Positions 58,759 through 64,000 of a stretch of 64,000 nucleotides of DNA are shown here, one piece after another. This DNA is from Tritrichomonas musculus (taxonomy: Eukaryota; Parabasalia; Tritrichomonadida; Tritrichomonadidae). Location: positions 2,232,001-2,296,000 of the forward strand of contig JAPFFF010000016.1 of the NCBI GenBank assembly GCA_039105265.1. Direction: 5' to 3'. The notes beneath the pieces are model-generated. The model worked only from the letters and a program-made list of their open reading frames with translations, made no database searches and was not told the origin of the DNA. Position 1 is the stretch's first letter. Every line of letters starts with the position of its first letter. Both the position numbers and the translations under genes were made by a program.

Positions 58759-58769
58759 TTTTTAGTTGC

Positions 58770-59996
58770 ATGCTTAAATCTAGACCATTAACATCTTTGG
58801 AAAAGCTCTACTCCCAGATAATTCCAATTAATGTTCAATTAGGAATTGAAGTATGCGATAAATCAATTATTCCGACATACATAAAAAGAATTCAAGATTT
58901 TGCATTGGTAATGCATCTCAGAACTGACAAAGACAACCTTTATCACACCGATGAAGTTGCCCCAATCAATAAACTTCCAGAGGATTTACCAACATTAAAA
59001 GATGCAGTTACATATGTTCTTAAAAATTGTAAAACTGCAGATAGTTTTCCTCTTGCCAACATTTCGGTGAATTCAAAGTATCTAGTTTTTAATTCATGCC
59101 ACAGTTTTTGTGATGGAAAACTTCTCACTCGTATTATTGAACAAATACAAAATCCAGTTCAACGACCTATGCCTCTTTTCCCAACTCCAATTGTTATTAA
59201 TTTTGCGGACCAGGTTAAAAAGGCCCCCGTTTTATCACACGACTACCGTGATCCAATCATTACCCATCTTAAAAATATTGTTCCAAAGAAAGCTGATCCA
59301 AATGATGTTTTCCAGAATATTTATGATAAAATTGATGTTAAAGATTTGGCCTGCTATCATAATGGAAAAGTTTCTGATTTAACTGATCAATTTGGTATCG
59401 GCTTGATCCTTGCCTCAAAAGCATTATCCAACAATCAAATTGATGATGGATTCGGATGCCAAAGTGCAATAAACCTACGTCCTTACTTACCAGGAGATCG
59501 TGGTCTTGATCTTGATATCGTAGATCATGTCGGAATTTCTGTTTTAACTTCCAAGAATCCAAAAACAGTTCGTGAACTTAAGACAGACTTACGTTCTTCA
59601 TTTGTCAAATCCGAAGCTCAGCGTAATTTCTTCGGTCACATGAAATGGGATATCGAACACTATGTAAACGGCGGAGAATCAGAATTCCCACTTACAGGAC
59701 TCGCCAATGTTGTCTCTCACATCGGACCAGTGAAAATCAGGAGACCAATTACTGATATCATGATGAGAGTCGATATGGAAGAGCCTTTCGAAATGGTTTC
59801 TGTTGTTCCTTACTCTGTCATGTCAGAAACAGAAAACAGCGTGAGAACTCACTTGGTTTATGGATCGAATGGAATTTCCAAAGATCAAATGGAAAGATTT
59901 GGGAGATTGTTCAATCATGTAATGACAAAACTTGATTTGGACACTCCAATAAATGACGCAATTGATATTTTGCGTGATATCGATAGCAAACATTAA
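58770..59996 (+). CDS. acyltransferase of the alcohol-acetyltransferase/condensation superfamily
   Basis: 408 residues. The active-site motif HxxxD(G) is visible as HSFCDGKL (about residue 111-118), in the position usual for CoA-dependent condensation-fold acyltransferases. A second half with QSAINLRPYLPGD and GLANVVSHIGPVKI resembles the solvent-channel region of alcohol acetyltransferases. No signal peptide or membrane segment, so soluble. Substrates (alcohol, amine, lipid) cannot be told. Start supported by the TCATTT initiator. Codon use is more GC-rich towards the 3' half than in neighbouring genes, suggesting high expression or a distinct origin (inference). Confidence 0.75.
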   Translation: MLKSRPLTSLEKLYSQIIPINVQLGIEVCDKSIIPTYIKRIQDFALVMHLRTDKDNLYHTDEVAPINKLPEDLPTLKDAVTYVLKNCKTADSFPLANISVNSKYLVFNSCHSFCDGKLLTRIIEQIQNPVQRPMPLFPTPIVINFADQVKKAPVLSHDYRDPIITHLKNIVPKKADPNDVFQNIYDKIDVKDLACYHNGKVSDLTDQFGIGLILASKALSNNQIDDGFGCQSAINLRPYLPGDRGLDLDIVDHVGISVLTSKNPKTVRELKTDLRSSFVKSEAQRNFFGHMKWDIEHYVNGGESEFPLTGLANVVSHIGPVKIRRPITDIMMRVDMEEPFEMVSVVPYSVMSETENSVRTHLVYGSNGISKDQMERFGRLFNHVMTKLDLDTPINDAIDILRDIDSKH

Positions 59997-60035
59997 GAAT
60001 TTCCAAATAAACTTAGTTTTTTTTAACTTTATCTA

Positions 60036-60152
60036 GAAGGGTGAAAAGAGCCAAATTATTGGACGATTTGGATTAATTTTAGAATAGTTGTACTTTTGTG
60101 AGGAGACTTCAAAAAGTGGGAAATCCTCAGAAAAAATAATCTAAATAAAATG

Positions 60153-60193
<41 letters not shown>

Positions 60194-61000
60194 TTAAGGT
60201 TACATAATTTTTACCGATTCTTACCGCCAGCCGCGAGGTCTCGACTCGGCTTCGCTTCGCTCACCCTCGCTCGACGCCCGCTAGGCGGTATGCAGCCTCG
60301 GTAAAAATTATGTAAAAATATAAAAAGATTTTATTTTGTCCAGCATTTATTTAAGATTATTTTTTCTGAGGATTTCCCACTTTTTGTAAAAATAAAATCC
60401 ATAAATATTTACTAATCTTTTCAAAATTATACAATTAGCATTATTTGTAAAAAATTAATTTTAAATAAAATTAATCCGTAAACGGTTTATCTTCCATCCT
60501 TCTCTTTATCTTGAGTGACTTTTTTTTTTTATTAAAATTGTTAAAACATCAACTTACAAAGTGAATTGAATTATACAAAAAAACATCAACTTGCAATGAT
60601 ACCATTATCAAAAATAAACTTTTTTTTTTTTGTTTTTTGCATATATTTGAAATAATATTTCTAATATTAAATATTTCATGTGATTTTTATTCCATGCAAA
60701 TTAAAAAGAAAATTTTACTTTAAAGATGTATATCAATAGGAATTTTTATAAATTAGGTTAATATTTGTCTTTTATTTGTCATAAATTGAGTTTTTATTTT
60801 TTCATATTTTATGACAAAGAAAATTTAACCTATACTATCATTTTTACCCCTTTTTGGAAACGAGATTAAAATAAAAATATCTTTATTTATACCGTCAAAA
60901 TTTTAACAATATTTTGATATTAAATATATAATTTTAATTTAATTATATATAAAAGATTTGGTTTAAATCGTCCAATAAATTTGCTCTTTTCACCCTTTCA
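60036..61000. mobile_element. TIR element (family G) hosting a GC-core foldback
   Basis: The ends read GAAGGGTGAAAAGAGCCAAA then TTATTGGACGATTT, and inverted GAAAGGGTGAAAAGAGCAAA then TTTATTGGACGATTT. About 965 bp in total, with the foldback at 60108-60386 inside. No coding frame. TIR match of about 40 bp. Confidence 0.8.
60108..60386. mobile_element. foldback element with GC-rich core (copy 2)
   Basis: Arms CAAAAAGTGGGAAATCCTCA and its inverted copy; a 38-base A run at about 60,151-60,188 interrupts the left arm. The core at about 60,212-60,300 (ACCGCCAGCCGCGAGGTCTC, GACTCGGCTTCGCTTCGCTC, GACGCCCGCTAGGCGGTATG) is the inverse of the core at 43,505-43,590 with few changes. Confidence 0.85.
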
Positions 61001-61170
61001 TCTCAAAATTTACTACAATTTGAATAAAAAAACAATAAAAATCATAAATACATCAGATAAATTGTGAGGCATTATGATAGCAAAAACACTCTATGAGAAA
61101 TTTTAAACAACGTTAATAATGATAAAATTGTTTTCAGTGGAATTGTATATTTTATTCAGACTATATAGTT

Positions 61171-63348
61171 TCAACTATTATTTAAAATTGGTTTAAAGCA
61201 TTCTACACAGGTATTTATGAATTCTTGATTTGTTTTGTCGTATTTGAATGGAAACAAATGACTCATATTTCTTAATTTATATTGATCTATCATATCTACT
61301 ATCGTAATGTTTGGATTTTCTGGCTTTGAATTTTTCATCATATAGTATGCATTTATGAAACTGTTGATAGATTCATTTTGATCTGATTCATCGTAAAGCA
61401 TGTTACATATTTGATAATACATATTTAGTTTTTCTTCCAAATTATTATAAAATTCATCTCCATCCTTGGCTTTCAAAGATGAAACTTTGTCATTAACAAA
61501 ATTTGCAATATTTTCGAGTTCGTCGATATTTTTTATCATATCTTCGTTATGTTTAGATATTAATCTTATCTTATCATTTTTAATGTCTTCTTCAATTTCT
61601 TTTAGTTCTTTTTTTTCTTTTTCTAATTTTTCTTCCAATTCTTTTGTGGATTTTAGGTCATTTTCAAGAATTTCTTTTTCTTTATCTTGATAACGAACAA
61701 GTATTAAAATCACACCTTTGCAAATTTTACATTCTGGAAGGAAAGAACTTAAACCAAATCCAATAGGTAAATCTAATTGATTTTTATACGCCAAAAAAGT
61801 TGTCAATACAGACATTGAAACAGCAGTTGCAGCGACAATTTTTTGTTTTGTACTCATTGATGAATAGGAAACTTCAAAATTGCTGTCAGCATTTTTATTG
61901 TCCTTTAATTTGAAAATGTCAACACCATCTTCATTAAATTGATCATATTTTGATAAATCAAAATTGATTAATTTACTTCTAACAGTTCCTGGACAAAGAT
62001 TTTCATAAATTGAATCAATTGGTACCGTGTCATCATACTTTACAGTGTGATTCCTCCATAACAAAAATGGAAGATCAGGTTCATCAAAATAGTATCTGCG
62101 ATGTATAACAGGTTCATGATCTATTATTCCTTGTATTTTATTTTTCATCGTTTCCAACTTGGCGCTGTGATCATGAATTAAACCAATGATTTCATTTTTA
62201 CGATTATGAAATATTTCCTCAATTTCTTTTATTCTTTGTTCATCCTGGCTTATTTCATATCCTTCTTCAATTAAAGAAACTAAATCCAAATTTTTTTCCA
62301 CCTGTATAAGAGCTTTTTCTCGTAGTTGTTCGATTAAATCAGGTGGAAACTTCAAGGAAAAGTTAATGTCATTTAAAATTGGAATCATTTTGTTAATCAG
62401 ATCGGCTTCAAATTTCTTGGTGAAATTTATTCTATTTTCATTATAATAATTAAATGACAAGCAATTCTTTTGTATGCAAGGAAGTTTCATTATATTCTCT
62501 CTGAGATTATTTATTGACCATTCAGACAATGGATCAATATATCCAAATCTTCCTTCTTTGAAATTATGTTCAATTAAACGTGCACTTTTAAATTTTTGAT
62601 ATTCATTTATGGAACTTTGAATTTCTTCTTTTGTAATATATTTTTTGATTTTTTTGAAATAATAATTTATTTTTTCCATAAAACTTGTTATGGCACCTGA
62701 TACAACTATTTTTAAGTCTTCCATTAGTTTTTTGCAAACAAATTCATTTCTCTGCTCATCATCCTTTTGATAATAAGCTTGAAATGAATTGTATGAATTG
62801 CATGATGGTTGATATTTATTGAAAAGATAAAAAATGGGAACTTTTGAATCTTTAACAATTCTATTCAATAATTTGATTGATTCAGCAATTCCAGTGTAAC
62901 CTTTATGAAAAAGATTATAATCTTCCAAATATATTACTCTGACTGTTTTTGCACTTTTAATTGCGGCATCAAGTAATATTGATGAAGCAACTTCATATTC
63001 TTGAATTTTATCTGTTCCAAAAAAACCTTGAGAATCTAGAAAAGCAATATTACTTTTTTTATCAAAATATGCAGCAGGAAAAACAGTGCACATTAAACCT
63101 TTCTTCTCGTATGAGCCCATTGGAGCCTTTATATCTTTGGAATCAATTGGTTCAAGAATAGAGTCATCTTTTGAGGAAATTTGAAATTTGGTGCCAAGTA
63201 AAGCGTTTAATGTTGTACTTTTACCTGTTTCTTCTCTTCCAACCAAAATAGCAATGTCTTTTCCTTTGCAATCTTCAATCAAATGAATATTTTGCGCAAC
63301 CAAATCATTTACTCTTGATACATCTATTTCATCAAGTTGTTCTATCAT
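61171..63348 (-). CDS. dynamin-like / large GTPase with coiled coil
   Basis: 725 residues. The GTPase domain holds a P-loop GREETGKST (residue 37-45), DSQG (105-108, the DxxG switch) and NKYQ (177-180; the usual NKxD aspartate is replaced by Gln). A long helical middle follows. Residues about 515-565 contain two moderately hydrophobic stretches around a CKIC pair (AATAVSMSVLTTFLAY; GVILILVRY) that may contact membrane. A strong coiled coil occupies about 565-645 (LEEKLEKEKKELKEIEEDIK). Layout fits dynamin-superfamily or GBP-like proteins, but no closer family is clear. A TCATTA initiator lies 21 nt upstream. Confidence 0.7.
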   Translation of the reverse strand: MIEQLDEIDVSRVNDLVAQNIHLIEDCKGKDIAILVGREETGKSTTLNALLGTKFQISSKDDSILEPIDSKDIKAPMGSYEKKGLMCTVFPAAYFDKKSNIAFLDSQGFFGTDKIQEYEVASSILLDAAIKSAKTVRVIYLEDYNLFHKGYTGIAESIKLLNRIVKDSKVPIFYLFNKYQPSCNSYNSFQAYYQKDDEQRNEFVCKKLMEDLKIVVSGAITSFMEKINYYFKKIKKYITKEEIQSSINEYQKFKSARLIEHNFKEGRFGYIDPLSEWSINNLRENIMKLPCIQKNCLSFNYYNENRINFTKKFEADLINKMIPILNDINFSLKFPPDLIEQLREKALIQVEKNLDLVSLIEEGYEISQDEQRIKEIEEIFHNRKNEIIGLIHDHSAKLETMKNKIQGIIDHEPVIHRRYYFDEPDLPFLLWRNHTVKYDDTVPIDSIYENLCPGTVRSKLINFDLSKYDQFNEDGVDIFKLKDNKNADSNFEVSYSSMSTKQKIVAATAVSMSVLTTFLAYKNQLDLPIGFGLSSFLPECKICKGVILILVRYQDKEKEILENDLKSTKELEEKLEKEKKELKEIEEDIKNDKIRLISKHNEDMIKNIDELENIANFVNDKVSSLKAKDGDEFYNNLEEKLNMYYQICNMLYDESDQNESINSFINAYYMMKNSKPENPNITIVDMIDQYKLRNMSHLFPFKYDKTNQEFINTCVECFKPILNNS

Positions 63349-63365
63349 TTGATTTCTTGATTAAA

Positions 63366-63371
63366 TAATGA
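63366..63371 (-). promoter_or_regulatory. initiator (Inr), TCATTA
   Basis: Minus strand, presumed +1 A at 63369, 21 nt before the GTPase ATG at 63348. Confidence 0.45.
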
Positions 63372-64000
63372 AGTGGAATCTAAAGCAAACTGAAATGACT
63401 AAATTTTATTTCAAAATTTACTTGGCACATTTTTTTCACCTTTCAAAAAGTGTGCCATTACCATAATCATTCAATTTTCTAAAAGAAATTTTACGGAAGT
63501 ATTTAATGCCAATTTAGCCCAAAATAGACCTTGAAAGCGGTACCTACCCGACCCCTTTTGACAGGTCCTTCTTGGGTAGGAAAATAACATATTACCTAAA
63601 GGTAAAATTTTACCCGGCCATTTATAAAGATGGTAATTTTTTACCAGACCATTTCTTTAATGATATTATTATTATTCTTGTCAGATATTCTATTGATAAT
63701 ATTTGAGATGCAATTTGCTACGATATCATATGTTTGGATGATATCAATTTAAGTGATTCCAAAAAAATTCATTTTTTTTATGGAATAATAATCATAATAT
63801 GAAAAATTAATATTAATTATGCTGTTTGTTGGGTTTAAAATAAAGTAATAAAAGTAATATTATAATATCAAAAAAAAATTGAAATTGAATTTACATCAGC
63901 TTTTTCAGAGGAAAATTTTCATTAAAGTTTGAATCAGATATTGAAAATGAATCAAGAAATCAAAATTTTTAATGAAAAAAAATAAATATTTATTATTTAT
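63372..64000. other. intergenic region with an odd GC-richer patch
   Basis: No gene seen. GGCACA...TGTGCC forms a small hairpin near 63,424-63,456 with CTTTCAAAAAGTG inside. From about 63,530 to 63,650, GC-richer sequence carries CCTACCCGACCCC and GGGTAGG (inverted) and repeated GGTAA/TTACC words. The rest is AT-rich. Confidence 0.45.

Noticed and set aside
58550-58765. 71-codon frame upstream of the acyltransferase as an N-terminal part of it
   Set aside because: A different reading context with a stop before 58770, built partly on a duplicated non-coding block, and the initiator lies between the two.
61171-63348. Calling the GTPase a bona fide dynamin
   Set aside because: The P-loop and DxxG are clear, but NKxD is NKYQ and no PH, GED or other dynamin-specific region can be recognised.
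1-64000. Maverick/Polinton or retrovirus-like elements, which trichomonad genomes often carry
   Set aside because: No integrase, polymerase, capsid or reverse-transcriptase motif was found on either strand.

Overview
The window looks like a trichomonad parasite nuclear genome, most likely Tritrichomonas foetus or a close relative (inference). It is very AT-rich and its genes are almost all long uninterrupted reading frames. Several start codons sit 6-27 nt after a TCA-Y-W-type initiator. The gene families are those trichomonads are known to expand: BTB/BACK proteins, DUF3447-type ankyrin proteins, Sel1-repeat proteins, R2R3 Myb regulators, Rab GTPases, BspA-like leucine-rich repeats and membrane PAS/cyclase-like proteins. 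I saw no capsid, integrase or reverse-transcriptase gene, so I call no virus-like element.

Layout. 1-5,560 is a repeat-rich patch: nested terminal-inverted-repeat (TIR) elements (a hAT-type element inside a smaller element, with a third inside it), a 22-bp tandem array that forms the end of a BTB gene, and gene remnants. 5,640-17,040 holds a 1,657-residue ankyrin protein, an unknown 487-residue protein, decayed genes and a BTB-BACK-coiled coil-discoidin protein. 19,840-27,380 has a Sel1-repeat membrane protein, a recent tandem duplication of a BTB gene, and an ankyrin gene whose last repeats alternate with homologous non-coding spacers. 27,530-34,310 is dominated by an inverted duplication with arms of about 1.65 kb around a Myb gene. 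It carries three copies of an intron-containing tRNA whose anticodon reads as UUA. A tRNA-Val(AAC) follows.

34,700-43,200 is the most gene-dense part: a 1,588-residue multi-pass PAS/pseudocyclase protein, a second Myb, a bacterial-like alpha/beta hydrolase and a Rab GTPase. 43,200-49,100 is mostly inverted-repeat elements, including a foldback element with a strikingly GC-rich core. 49,100-64,000 has a family-8 glycosyltransferase, a helical-repeat protein, a deleted Tc1/mariner transposon, an acyltransferase of the alcohol-acetyltransferase/condensation superfamily, a second GC-core foldback nested in a larger element, and a dynamin-like GTPase.

The genes do not form operons and no shared pathway is evident. 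Signalling and scaffold proteins (BTB, ankyrin, Sel1, Rab, GTPase, pseudocyclase) are interspersed with mobile DNA and decaying paralogues. The most unusual item is the three-copy intron-bearing tRNA that would read the UAA stop codon if its cloverleaf is parsed correctly.
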